Assembly (NCBI GenBank): GCA_005777235.1
Contig: SXND01000016.1
Location: 1 to 44,288, forward strand
Length of the DNA: 44,288 bases
Direction: 5' to 3'
Origin: Pseudomonadota bacterium
Lineage (GTDB): Bacteria; Tectomicrobia; Entotheonellia; Entotheonellales; Entotheonellaceae
Part shown: piece by piece, positions 16,141-24,708 of the stretch
How positions within the stretch are numbered: position 1 is the first letter of the stretch
How the letters are laid out: every line of letters begins with the position of its first letter
Program-made: the position numbers and the translations under genes
Notes under the pieces: model-generated
Databases searched by the model: none
Seen by the model: the letters and a program-made list of their open reading frames with translations, nothing else
Told to the model about the DNA's origin: nothing

Positions 16141-16196
16141 ACACGTCGTGACGACCCATCAGCAGCGTGGTAGGCAAGCGCCGCCACGCTGCGCTC

Positions 16197-16865
16197 ATGC
16201 GGAGAAACAGCGTGCGGGCATACGGTACATCCATCCCTTTTCGCCTCTACATGGTGACGGATCGTCATCAAACCGGGGGACGTCCACTTGAAGACGTGCT
16301 GGAAGCGGCAGCCCGCGGTGGGGCCGGGGCTATCCAGCTGCGTGAAAAAGACCTCAGCGCCCGTGACCTGTATGCCCTGGGCCTCCGTGTGCAGACGGTC
16401 ATCACCCCGTATGGTGTGCCGCTTCTGGTGAATGATCGGCTGGATGTTGCCCTGGCGCTGGACGCGGCGGGCGTCCATCTCGCTGGCCATTCGCTCCCGA
16501 CCGCCGTGGCCCGGCGTGCCCTGGGAGCGGGGAAATGGCTCGGAGTGTCCACGCACAGCCTGGATGAGGCGCGCCAGGCTGCCGAGGAGGGGGCGGATTT
16601 TGTGGTATTTGGTCCGGTGTTTACCACGCCATCCAAACTGGCGTATGGCCCACCGCAAGGGTTACCACATCTCGCCGCAGTCGTCAGCCACGTGTCGATT
16701 CCCGTCATTGCGATTGGGGGGATCGACCACCTGAATCTGCCTCAGGTGCTGCACGCTGGGGCGTATGGCGTGGCGATGATCCGTGCCGTCTTGGCGGCGC
16801 CCGCCCCAGACAGCGCCACACGGCAACTTGCTGAGGCGTTGCCGCCACTGTCCGCGACGCGCTAA
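16197..16865 (+). CDS. thiE: thiamine-phosphate synthase ThiE
   Basis: A 222-residue TIM-barrel enzyme that couples hydroxymethylpyrimidine diphosphate to thiazole phosphate. Motifs: [76 protein letters not shown] and [10 protein letters not shown]. The start is uncertain: ATG at 16197 is used here, and a GTG at 16167 would add ten residues; neither has a clear ribosome site. The 3' end overlaps the convergent lhgO gene by 4 bases. Together with thiS and thiG it completes the thiazole/coupling part of the pathway; the pyrimidine branch and sulfur activation are elsewhere. Confidence 0.94.
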   Translation: MRRNSVRAYGTSIPFRLYMVTDRHQTGGRPLEDVLEAAARGGAGAIQLREKDLSARDLYALGLRVQTVITPYGVPLLVNDRLDVALALDAAGVHLAGHSLPTAVARRALGAGKWLGVSTHSLDEARQAAEEGADFVVFGPVFTTPSKLAYGPPQGLPHLAAVVSHVSIPVIAIGGIDHLNLPQVLHAGAYGVAMIRAVLAAPAPDSATRQLAEALPPLSATR

Positions 16866-18058
16866 AATTGCCGCGCTAACTTCTCCACGATATATTTGCC
16901 GATGGTCAACGACGCCGTGGCCCCTGGCGAGGGGGCATTGCACACATTGACAATGCGGTCCATCTCCTGAATCATAAAATCGTCCACCAGGGCGCCATCC
17001 GGCGCCAGGGCCTGGGCGCGAATGCCAGCGTGCGCCGGCTCCAAGTCATCCGCCTGAATCTCGGGAATCAGACGCTGTAAGGCTTTGACAAAGGCCGCTT
17101 TGCTAAACGAACGCCACATTTCGCCCAAGCCGGTTTGCCAGTATTTCGCCGCCATCTTGCGAAAGCCGCTATAGCTCAGCGTCTCCCAGAGATCCCCGGC
17201 GTTGAAATCGAGCTTGTTATAGCCCTCACGCGCAAACGCCAGCACCGCATTCGGCCCACACTCGACGCCGCCCTTGATCATCCGGGTAAAATGCACCCCC
17301 AAGAACGGGAAGTTCGGATCCGGCACGGGGTACACCAGATGTCGGCACAGATGCTGCGCCTCGTGCTTGACCTCGAAGTATTCCCCGCGAAAGGGCACAA
17401 TCTTGACTGCCGGCTGTTGGCCGCTGAGGGCCGTGACGCGGTCGGAATGGAGGCCGGCGCAATTCACCACGTAATTGACCGTAAACTCCCCGACCTGGCT
17501 CTGCACAACGATCTGGGCCCCATCACGCCGCATCCCCGTCACCGCCGCCCTGGTCATGATCGTGCCATTGCGTTCCTGGATGCGTGCGGCCATGCGCTCG
17601 CACACCTGCGGGTAGTTGACGATGCCAGATTCCGGCACATGAATCGCTTTGATGCCGGCCACATGCGGTTCGATTTCCTTCAGGTGCTCGCGCTCAATCA
17701 TGGCGCAGCGTACGCCATTTTCCTGACCCCGTTCATAGATGCGTTGCAGGGCCGGGAGCTCGTCTGGGCTGGTGGCGACAATGACTTTGCCGCAGATCTC
17801 ATACGCAATACCTTCTGCGGCACAGAAGTCTTCCATGGCTTGTTTGCCGGCGCGACAATTGATGGCCTTGAGTGAGCCAGGCTTGTAGTAGATGCCAGAA
17901 TGCAACACCCCAGAGTTATGGCCCGTCTGATGCTGCGCCAGGGTGGCTTCCTTTTCGAGCACAATGACGCGGCGCTCAGGAAAGCGTTGGGTCAGATTGT
18001 AAGCCGTCGCGAGTCCGACGATGCCTCCACCAATGACGGCGATGTCAGCCTGTTGCAT
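16862..18058 (-). CDS. lhgO: L-2-hydroxyglutarate oxidase
   Basis: A 398-residue FAD-dependent oxidase of the DAO family. It begins [20 protein letters not shown] (dinucleotide GxGxxG fold), then [20 protein letters not shown] and [18 protein letters not shown], the hallmark HNSGVxHxGIYY motif of the 2-hydroxyglutarate oxidase family. [38 protein letters not shown] and the C-terminal [17 protein letters not shown] also fit. LhgO oxidises L-2-hydroxyglutarate to 2-oxoglutarate and passes electrons to the quinone pool. GAGAGGGTGACT before the ATG at 18058 supports this start. Position next to the thi genes could suggest a ThiO glycine oxidase, but the [19 protein letters not shown] motif favours LhgO. 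Confidence 0.9.
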   Translation of the reverse strand: MQQADIAVIGGGIVGLATAYNLTQRFPERRVIVLEKEATLAQHQTGHNSGVLHSGIYYKPGSLKAINCRAGKQAMEDFCAAEGIAYEICGKVIVATSPDELPALQRIYERGQENGVRCAMIEREHLKEIEPHVAGIKAIHVPESGIVNYPQVCERMAARIQERNGTIMTRAAVTGMRRDGAQIVVQSQVGEFTVNYVVNCAGLHSDRVTALSGQQPAVKIVPFRGEYFEVKHEAQHLCRHLVYPVPDPNFPFLGVHFTRMIKGGVECGPNAVLAFAREGYNKLDFNAGDLWETLSYSGFRKMAAKYWQTGLGEMWRSFSKAAFVKALQRLIPEIQADDLEPAHAGIRAQALAPDGALVDDFMIQEMDRIVNVCNAPSPGATASLTIGKYIVEKLARQF

Positions 18059-18470
18059 AGTCACCCTCTCTTTCACGCCCTATCTGGGGCTCGTGCACCT
18101 TCTGTCTGCCTCACCGCCTGGCGTGTTGGATCGCCTCGACAGCCTGGCCTAGCGCCACCCCTCTGGGCTGTGGCCCGACCATAGCCTACAGGATAATGCT
18201 TTGCGTCTGGGCTGACAAGCATCCGTCAGACGAGGCGCAGGCTATGGGGCAGGTAAGTGTCAAGGAGAATTATTGTTCCTTCTGCAAGTTTTTGATGCTA
18301 AACTATCCTAGGAATACGTGCCTGTGTGGCGATTCTCTGCGACCCTGCCTCCCTTCAGACCCTTGATGGTGGCAAACGCTGTGATGCTCCCAGGCTTTTT
18401 TCTTGCCATCTCGGGGCCGGACATCCGATGAGTTGGCGTGTGCATACCCCTCACCAGGTAGGGAGGATGT
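18059..18470. other. intergenic region upstream of the RNA-binding protein gene
   Basis: About 410 bases without a credible gene, between divergently transcribed lhgO and the RRM gene. TTGTTC (18273-18278) followed 17 bases later by TGCTAA is a weak rightward promoter candidate. That would leave a leader of about 165 bases, as is common for cold-inducible RRM genes. A T-rich stretch near 18395-18405 has no clear stem before it. Confidence 0.4.
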
Positions 18471-18737
18471 ATGGAAATTTTTGTCAGTAATATCCCCTTC
18501 TCGGCAAATCCTGAAGATATCCGAGAACTTTTTGAGCCTTATGGAAATGTCGGCAGAGTCAATTTGATTACCGACCGCGAAACGGGTCGGCCACGCGGGT
18601 TTGGATTCGTGGAGATGCCCAATAATAGCGAAGCGCAGGCGGCGATCTCTGCGCTGCAAAATGCCAAGATCCAAGGCCGTCAACTGACCATTAACGAAGC
18701 GCGCCCGCGCGAACCGCGTCCACCGCGTCGTGATTAG
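18471..18737 (+). CDS. RRM-type RNA-binding protein
   Basis: An 88-residue single RNA-recognition-motif protein like the glycine-rich/cold-inducible Rbp proteins of cyanobacteria and proteobacteria. RNP2 is IFVSNI at residues 3-8, RNP1 is RGFGFVEM near residue 42, and the GRQLTINEARPRE end is typical. The short basic tail (PRPPRRD) lacks the long glycine-rich domain of larger relatives. The ATG has AGGGAGGATGT directly upstream, a strong ribosome site. Likely binds single-stranded RNA and helps RNA folding or stability; no partner is nearby. Confidence 0.93.
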   Translation: MEIFVSNIPFSANPEDIRELFEPYGNVGRVNLITDRETGRPRGFGFVEMPNNSEAQAAISALQNAKIQGRQLTINEARPREPRPPRRD

Positions 18738-18981
18738 TAGGCACGCGGGGGCCTCGAGCGCCAGACGCTGCGCGCCATGGGTGGTGTGTGCGGCGGCCAC
18801 GCGGCTGCTGAGGCGAGAGGCTATGAGGCGTTGTATAGCATTCCCGTGTGGAGGCGTGGGAAGGTGTCGACAAGACAGGTAGCCCCATGAGGTGCCTCCG
18901 GCGAGCCGCAGTACTGAGGAGTATGGTGCGTGATCCCATGGTGCCTCAGTCAGCAGAGTGCCCGCCGGGGTACGGAACCGT

Positions 18982-19557
18982 TTAGCTCTCGGTCGCTGGG
19001 TAGTAGGGATGCTCACCGGCCGAGTGCTCCGTCACATCCACGATGCCACGAATGTCCGGGAAGGCCCCGCGGATGACGTGCTCCACCCCTTCATTCAGTG
19101 TCATATTGGCCATGCCACAGCCCTGGCATCCGCCATGGAACCGAATATAAACCTTCTGTTCATGCACATCGACTAACTCCACATGGCCACCATGCCCGGC
19201 CACTGCGGGGTTGACCTCAGCATCAATCAGATCTTGAATAGCCTGGGTCTGTGGGTCATTCCACAGCGGATTGGGGTTGCCAATGCGAAACCCACTCTGC
19301 TGCAAGTCTTCTACGTAATCAATAATGACATCTTGCATATACGGGGCACTCTCGGCATCGACCACAATGGGAAAGCCACCGCCATCCGTGGTCGTGTCTT
19401 CGGGCTCGCCCTCACCACCTTCGACCAGTGCCAAGTCATAGGTAAAACCGCCAGGACTGCGCCCGGCAATGCCAATACGCAAGCCATCACCTGGCTTGCC
19501 CTGCGTTGCAATAATTGCCAGAATTTTCCGCTGTGCCGCTTCAGTCACCGTCAGCAT
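18982..19557 (-). CDS. nfuA: NfuA-type Fe-S biogenesis protein
   Basis: A 191-residue protein, the same length as E. coli NfuA. The N-terminal ~95 residues are a degenerate A-type carrier domain (MLTVTEAAQRKILAIIATQG, GLRIGIAGRSPGGFTYDLAL) lacking the three cysteines of active A-type carriers. The C-terminal NifU domain carries the cluster ligands in FHGGCQGCGMANMTLNEGV. NfuA receives [4Fe-4S] clusters and passes them to apo-proteins, notably radical SAM enzymes. That is worth noting because an HpnR-type radical SAM gene lies just upstream on the same strand (ends at 19699). The two are separated by about 140 bases, so co-transcription is possible but unproven. Confidence 0.93.
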   Translation of the reverse strand: MLTVTEAAQRKILAIIATQGKPGDGLRIGIAGRSPGGFTYDLALVEGGEGEPEDTTTDGGGFPIVVDAESAPYMQDVIIDYVEDLQQSGFRIGNPNPLWNDPQTQAIQDLIDAEVNPAVAGHGGHVELVDVHEQKVYIRFHGGCQGCGMANMTLNEGVEHVIRGAFPDIRGIVDVTEHSAGEHPYYPATES

Positions 19558-19698
19558 GTGCGCCTCTTTCTCGAGAGGAAATGTTCATGTGTTACCCATC
19601 ACCTCGCACGGGATGGCCTTATTGTAGTACCACCTCACAGAATGTCAAACACCTCTGGGACCGGGCGTCCATCCCTGCCATGCCGGCCGGCCTCCCGC

Positions 19699-21189
19699 TC
19701 ACACTGTGCGCCGCTGCGCCACTTTGGGGCGATGCACATAGAGGTCCGTCGTTTTGAGCGCTTGTGTGCCGGCCACCGGGGGTGGCGACAGCGCATAGGT
19801 GACCTCGCGGCTATGGTCCGCATACTGCCGTTCAGCGTTGTAAATACGGGGAAACTTCCAGAGCATGCGGAGGAAATTGGTCTGCCCGTGGGCCAGATGG
19901 CTCAGGACCATACGGCTAGCACCCCACAAGGCACGCATCCCCAGATGCTTACGATTTAAGATGGCTTGCGTCTGTACCACTTCCCGATAAAACTCCGGCA
20001 AGGGCAGGCGCGTCGGCAACACGGCGTGTTGCACATCAAACAGGCGATAGTCCAAGGTGGTCAACTTGCGCGCTTCCGTATGCCATGTTTCCGTTCCAGG
20101 ATACGGTGTGTTGACCGTCAGATGGACGATTTCTGGCACGCTGGCAGCCCACTCCTGCACAAAGCGGAATTGCGCCCGGTCCCAGTCCGGGTCGGCGATG
20201 AGGTTAATCGCCACAATGAGCCCGAGCTGTCGCGCCACCTCCAGTGCCTCCAAACTCTCGTGCAGCGTCACCCGCTTGCGGTGCAGCAGGAGGGTCTCGG
20301 CGTCGAGCGCCTCAATCCCTAGAAACAAATACAACAGCCCCAGGCGCTTCCAATAGGCAAACACCTCGCGGTTGCGCAGCAGGACGTCACAGCGGGTTTC
20401 GAGATAGTACAACTTGCGGATGCCGCGTCGTTCAATCGCCTGCCCGATGGCCATGCCGTGCTCGGGATGGATGAAGGCCACGTCATCCACAATGAACACA
20501 TGCGGCTCCTGGATGCGGGCCAGCTCCTCGGCTACCGCGTCAGGGCTGCGCTGGCGATAGCTGCGCCCATAAAACGTCCAGGCGCTACAGAACGTGCAGT
20601 CCCAGGGACAACCGCGTGACATTTCAATCGAGGCACAGGGATCGAGCGCCCCAATAAAGTATTTGTGCCGCTTGGCGAGGAGGTCACGGGCGGGCGCATG
20701 CTGGTCGAGGTCGTCGAGGAGCCGCGGTGGCGGGCCTGACCCCTCGAGCGTCACGGCGCCGGGCACGGTGCCCACGGCCCCATCCGGGAAGGCCGTCAGC
20801 AGTTGCGGGGTACTACTTTCGCCCTCACCACGCAGCACACAGTCCAGTGCACCGGCGGCATGGTGTAATAACTCCTGGGCGATAAACGAGGCGCTGTGCC
20901 CCCCAACAAATGTATAGCACTGGGGCTGGAGGGTTTTCGCAGTGCGAGCCAAGCCGATGATCTCGGGCACATTCGCCAGATAATTCCCCGAGAACCCCAC
21001 GGCCTCGGGCTGGAAGGTGGTGAGCATGCGCACGTAGTCGGTGTGCCGCAACACTTGCAAATCCAAGAGACGTACTTCGTGTCCAGCCGCCCGGACAGCT
21101 TGGGCGACCCGTTCGACCCCCAGGGGTTCGAGCCGCAAGTAGATCTCGGAGTATAACAAGCAACTCGGATGCACCAATAAGACTTTCAT
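19699..21189 (-). CDS. hpnR: B12-binding radical SAM protein, hopanoid C-3 methylase (HpnR) type
   Basis: A 496-residue class B radical SAM enzyme. N-terminal cobalamin-binding domain: MKVLLVHPSCLLYSEIYLRL, RLLDLQVLRHTDYVR, VGFSGNYLANVPEI, FVGGHSASFIAQELL. The radical SAM cluster motif is SRGCPWDCTFCSAW (CxxxCxxC), preceded by KYFIGALDPCASIEM. Further family segments: VFIVDDVAFIHPEHGMAIG, YLETRCDVLLRNREVFAYW, INLIADPDWDRAQF, VNTPYPGTETWHTEARKL and LFDVQHAVLPTRLPL. HpnR adds a methyl at C-3 of hopanoid ring A. ATG at 21189 has GAGGA 8 bases upstream; an in-frame GTG 18 bases earlier is less likely. It is the last gene of a polyketide-like operon, not in a hopanoid cluster, so a different methyl acceptor is possible. 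Confidence 0.85.
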   Translation of the reverse strand: MKVLLVHPSCLLYSEIYLRLEPLGVERVAQAVRAAGHEVRLLDLQVLRHTDYVRMLTTFQPEAVGFSGNYLANVPEIIGLARTAKTLQPQCYTFVGGHSASFIAQELLHHAAGALDCVLRGEGESSTPQLLTAFPDGAVGTVPGAVTLEGSGPPPRLLDDLDQHAPARDLLAKRHKYFIGALDPCASIEMSRGCPWDCTFCSAWTFYGRSYRQRSPDAVAEELARIQEPHVFIVDDVAFIHPEHGMAIGQAIERRGIRKLYYLETRCDVLLRNREVFAYWKRLGLLYLFLGIEALDAETLLLHRKRVTLHESLEALEVARQLGLIVAINLIADPDWDRAQFRFVQEWAASVPEIVHLTVNTPYPGTETWHTEARKLTTLDYRLFDVQHAVLPTRLPLPEFYREVVQTQAILNRKHLGMRALWGASRMVLSHLAHGQTNFLRMLWKFPRIYNAERQYADHSREVTYALSPPPVAGTQALKTTDLYVHRPKVAQRRTV

Positions 21190-21213
21190 GGGTTTTTTCC
21201 TCGGCACGCAGGG

Positions 21214-22509
21214 TTACCAGAGCCAGCGCGAGGCGGTGGGTAATCCCGTCGTCCAACGGATGGCCTGACGCAGCCGGATGGCGGCAAAAAACATTTTGAG
21301 CCTACACTGGAACCAGAACGGCTGCTGGTCAAACGCCGCGCCGCTGAGCACCCACAGGACCGCCTGGTAGAGATGCCGCGTGGGATCAGGAGTCAAGAAT
21401 AAATCGAGAAACGCCGGCTCGTAGAAACGACGCATGAGGGCCAGAAACGGCGGGAAGCCGCGTTGGAGGCTGGTGGCATAGGGCTGGAAGGCTTTGGCAC
21501 GGAAATCCTGGCGCCGAAACGCCTGCACGACGGCGGCGGCGGCCAGCTCCGCCGAACGCATGGCAATGAATACCCCCGAGGAAAAGATCGGGTCCACGAA
21601 GCCGGCCGCATCGCCAATCGCCAGATATCTGTCACCGACAACAGGCAGCACGCGGTAGGAAAAATTGGCTGTCGTGTGCACGGGGGTGACGCGTTGGGCC
21701 TGGGCCAGTCCCGCGGTGAGACGTGGCGAAGTCGCCAGGACCGACTCAAACAGGGTATCGACTGAGCCACCCCGTTCTTTCACCACGTTGGCATGGAGTA
21801 CACACCCCACACTATCCATGCCATCGGCCAACGGGATCCACCAGATCCAACCATCCTGCACAAGGTGGATGCGGATATTGCCGTCGGGAACCTCTGGGTC
21901 ACGCTGCATCCCCTGGAAATGCGCAAAAATGGCGACTTTCCCGAGATCCGGGAGCGGGGCGCGTTTGCCGACAGCACCCCCGAGCAGAGCCGAGCGTCCA
22001 CTGGCATCCACCAGCACACGCGCCTGTACGGTCTGCGTGGTGCCCTGCGGGGTCTGCACCTCCACGGTCGCGTACTCAGACGTGATGCGTGGGTGCCGCA
22101 CGCTATGTTGACGATACACCGCGACGCCAGCGCTGGTGGCATGCTGTAACAGGAGATCATCGAAGGGAGCCCGTAGCACATTGTAAGCAAACGCTGGATG
22201 CACGGCATTACGCTGAAACATAAATGTACTACGCCCGCGCCCCTCGTAGTCATCGTAGAAGGATCCTCCGGGCTTGACGAGAAAGCCTGCGGCGCGGATG
22301 GCCTCATGGCAGCCCAGACGGTCAAAAATCGGCAGGACAGCGGGGAGCAGCGATTCCCCGACATGGAAGCGCGGGAACTGTGCGCGCTCGAACAGCGCCA
22401 CGTGCAGCCCGTGTTGCGCCAGGAGCGTTGCCGCCGTGGCACCGGCGGGCCCGCCACCGATGACCACGACATCATAGGTGTTGCTCATGCTCATGGCCGG
22501 AGCTGTCAT
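21214..22509 (-). CDS. FAD-dependent oxidoreductase, flavin halogenase/geranylgeranyl reductase-like
   Basis: A 431-residue flavoprotein. It begins with the FAD loop VVVIGGGPAGATAATLLAQH, then PRFHVGESLLPAVLPIFDRL (family GESLLP), GFLVKPGGSFYDDY, VLRAPFDDLLLQHA, LVDASGRSALLG and DRYLAIGDAAGFVDPIFSSG. It also has GWIWWIPLADG, the WxWxIP motif that marks flavin-dependent halogenases and blocks mono-oxygenation. Lys in LVKPGG is where phenol/pyrrole halogenases carry the lysine that binds HOCl. So halogenation is a real possibility, though many WxWxIP homologues are uncharacterised and need not halogenate. ATG at 22509 follows AAGGATAGAGC. The gene is 12 bases after the glycosyltransferase and 24 bases before hpnR, in the ACP-KS operon. 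Confidence 0.75.
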   Translation of the reverse strand: MTAPAMSMSNTYDVVVIGGGPAGATAATLLAQHGLHVALFERAQFPRFHVGESLLPAVLPIFDRLGCHEAIRAAGFLVKPGGSFYDDYEGRGRSTFMFQRNAVHPAFAYNVLRAPFDDLLLQHATSAGVAVYRQHSVRHPRITSEYATVEVQTPQGTTQTVQARVLVDASGRSALLGGAVGKRAPLPDLGKVAIFAHFQGMQRDPEVPDGNIRIHLVQDGWIWWIPLADGMDSVGCVLHANVVKERGGSVDTLFESVLATSPRLTAGLAQAQRVTPVHTTANFSYRVLPVVGDRYLAIGDAAGFVDPIFSSGVFIAMRSAELAAAAVVQAFRRQDFRAKAFQPYATSLQRGFPPFLALMRRFYEPAFLDLFLTPDPTRHLYQAVLWVLSGAAFDQQPFWFQCRLKMFFAAIRLRQAIRWTTGLPTASRWLW

Positions 22510-22521
22510 GCTCTATCCTTA

Positions 22522-23484
22522 CTAGTGGACTCGCACACGCGGCAACGCCGCTGCAGAGCCATGGTCATCCCGCTCCACAACGCGTTGCGGCGAGAACAGG
22601 CACGGATCGTAGACCCCACGAATGATGGCCGCACGCCAACGCTGTCCCAGACGCCCACCACACAGCGCCGCCAACCCAAGGCCAGCCAAGAGTGGCAGAC
22701 ACAGTGTCGCCAGCGCGGCAATGCCCGTGCGCCGCTTGAGGTCGCGCCACGTCATGACATGACCCCGACGCCAGACCCGCCAGAGTTGCCACAGAGTCAC
22801 GGGCCAAAAGCCCAGCCCACGAGCCAGCAGGTAGGCCGTGACGCGGATACCATCCTGCAGGGGACGGTAATGGCTCGTCCGTCCGGGTGGATACACTGCC
22901 AGAATGGGCAGTTCCTGCATACCCCAGCCAGCACGCCCCGCTTGCACGAGGAGCGCGCTTTCAAACACAAACCCTTCCTGCCGTACCGCCACCGCCTGGA
23001 GGAAAGCTGCCGGATACAGACGAAACCCTGATTGCGTATCCTGCACCTGGCACTGACCTATCCAGTTGATCCAAAAGCTCGCCACCTGTATGGCGTGTAA
23101 ACGGGCCAGCGGGATGGCGGCAGGGCAACCCAGACGGTGCCCCACGATGAGGTGGTCAGGCCAATGCCGGCTCGCCGCTAAGAAACGAGGAATATCACCG
23201 GGGTCATGCTGGCCATCGCCATCCAGCGTGATGATGGCGGCCGCACCACGCTGGATGGCCTCGGCAAAGCCACAGCGTAAGGCGGCACCTTTGCCGGCAT
23301 GCCTGGCAAGGGTGATGACCTCGGCGCCGGCAGCGGCGGCGAGCGACCTGCTGCCGTCGTCTGAGGCATCATCGACCACCAGCACGGGGAGATAGGTCCG
23401 CACCGCCTGCACAAGAGGCCCAATGGTGGCGGCTTCATTATGCACCGGCATGACCGCAATGGCTGATCCCAGAGCCGCCGTCAT
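22522..23484 (-). CDS. family 2 glycosyltransferase
   Basis: A 320-residue GT-A-fold enzyme. Motifs: IAVMPVHNEAATIGPLV, LVVDDASDDGS (nucleotide-binding Asp), HAGKGAALRCGF, ITLDGDGQHDP (metal-binding DxD), QVQDTQSGFRLYP and FVFESALLVQAGRAGWGM (catalytic region). It resembles polyprenyl/dolichol-phosphate glycosyltransferases. About three hydrophobic segments after residue 205 (AYLLARGLGFWPVTLW, IAALATLCLPLLAGLGLAAL) suggest membrane association. It overlaps the upstream chain-length-factor-like gene by 4 bases (ATGA). In aryl-polyene-like clusters similar GT2 enzymes attach or transfer the lipid product; here the acceptor is unknown. Confidence 0.85.
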   Translation of the reverse strand: MTAALGSAIAVMPVHNEAATIGPLVQAVRTYLPVLVVDDASDDGSRSLAAAAGAEVITLARHAGKGAALRCGFAEAIQRGAAAIITLDGDGQHDPGDIPRFLAASRHWPDHLIVGHRLGCPAAIPLARLHAIQVASFWINWIGQCQVQDTQSGFRLYPAAFLQAVAVRQEGFVFESALLVQAGRAGWGMQELPILAVYPPGRTSHYRPLQDGIRVTAYLLARGLGFWPVTLWQLWRVWRRGHVMTWRDLKRRTGIAALATLCLPLLAGLGLAALCGGRLGQRWRAAIIRGVYDPCLFSPQRVVERDDHGSAAALPRVRVH

Positions 23485-24704
23485 GCGCTGGGTCCTCCCA
23501 ACACGATAGCGATGTGCGTACCACCCATGGCCAAGCCATGCACCAGGACCGTCGCGGGTGGTTTGGTCAGCGGGGCGGTGGTGAAACGGACCGTGGGACG
23601 TAAGGGTTCATCCAAGTACTCGAGCCTGGCGCATACGCCCTGACGCAGGGTCAGCGCGGCGGCAGCAACCCGCAAGGTACCCAGGCTGCCGTAGTCGCCG
23701 GTGAGGTGCGTTATCGAGGTCAGCAGTGGGCCGGGCGTACCAAAGATGTCGGCAAGGCAGTCGAGTTCGCGTGCGTCGTGCTGCGGCTCCCCGTTGCCGG
23801 AGACATAGGCCAGCTCGATATCCTCGGGTCGCATCGCCGCATCGCGCAACGCCTGCGCGATCACTGAGGGAGGACGTGGCGTGCGGTGTGGGACATGCCC
23901 AGGTCGGGTCGGGATGCCGCCCCAGCAGGCGCCACGCACTTCGGCGAGGATCGGCACACCACGAGCCCGCGCATGGGCTGGAGTTTCCAGCAGCACGGCG
24001 GTGGCGCCCTCGCCGAGAATGGGCCCGTTATGGCGCTGGTCAAACGGGCGGCAGGCTTCCTCCCCCGCGTCACGCGGCGACAGCACCCGCATCTGCGCCA
24101 GGGTGTCGTAGAGCAGGGGCAACACCTCATCCACTCCGCAGGCCAGCACGGCCTGCGCCCGCCCAGCCCGTAACAGGGCCACGGCGCGCGCCACGGCCAG
24201 TTCGCCGGCCACACCGGACTGGTTGACGGTCAGCATCGGCCCTTTGAGACCCAGCGCAATGCTGCTCATGCCAGCCATGGCATTCATCACCGTACTGGGG
24301 AACAGCAGCGGGCTCAAACCTAGCGGCCCTTTGCGTAAAAAGCCCTGACAAAAGGCTTCCGTGGACCGCAAGTCCCCATAGTGCGAGCCGATCACCAGAC
24401 CCACGGGGCCAGGCACAACAGCACTGTCCAGGCTCGCTTCCGCCAGAGCCTGGCGACAGGCCAGACCGGTCATGTAGCTTACACGACTCCAGCGCCGAGA
24501 CTCGTCGGTCTCGGGTAGACACGCTGCGGGCACTTGCGCTGCCAGCTGGGAACGCCGCCCGGTCGGGGCGCCGTGGGTCACGGGACGGATGGCGGAGACA
24601 TTGGCCGTCAACATCTCTGCGACCAGTGCAGCACCCCCGACACCAAACGGACTGACACAGCCGATGCCGGTGAGCATGGCACGATAGGCCGGTGCTACGA
24701 CCAT
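23481..24704 (-). CDS. ketosynthase-fold protein without catalytic residues (chain-length-factor-like)
   Basis: A 407-residue thiolase-fold protein homologous to FabF/KAS II (MLTGIGCVSPFGVGG at the start, GSHYGDLRSTEAF, FPSTVMNAMAG, PFDQRHNGPILGEGATAVLLE). The three catalytic positions are all changed. The nucleophile elbow reads NQSGVAGE, with Gly164 in place of Cys. The first His motif reads VSGNGEPQ, with Asn304. The second reads LTGDYGSLG, with Asp337, and its preceding Lys is Thr. Such a protein cannot condense and fits a KS-beta/chain length factor that dimerises with the active ketosynthase encoded immediately upstream (4-base gap). The Gln next to the lost Cys recalls the Gln of actinobacterial KS-beta. 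Start ATG at 24704. Confidence 0.88.
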   Translation of the reverse strand: MVVAPAYRAMLTGIGCVSPFGVGGAALVAEMLTANVSAIRPVTHGAPTGRRSQLAAQVPAACLPETDESRRWSRVSYMTGLACRQALAEASLDSAVVPGPVGLVIGSHYGDLRSTEAFCQGFLRKGPLGLSPLLFPSTVMNAMAGMSSIALGLKGPMLTVNQSGVAGELAVARAVALLRAGRAQAVLACGVDEVLPLLYDTLAQMRVLSPRDAGEEACRPFDQRHNGPILGEGATAVLLETPAHARARGVPILAEVRGACWGGIPTRPGHVPHRTPRPPSVIAQALRDAAMRPEDIELAYVSGNGEPQHDARELDCLADIFGTPGPLLTSITHLTGDYGSLGTLRVAAAALTLRQGVCARLEYLDEPLRPTVRFTTAPLTKPPATVLVHGLAMGGTHIAIVLGGPSA

Positions 24705-24708
24705 GGCG

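Noticed and set aside
18303-19016. A long 237-codon leftward frame over the RNA-binding protein gene
   Set aside because: It lies antisense to the clear RRM gene and both its flanks, has no domain, and is Arg/Pro-rich as expected from a shadow of GC-rich sequence.
22198-23031. A 277-codon rightward frame
   Set aside because: Antisense to the flavoprotein and GT2 genes, with no motifs.
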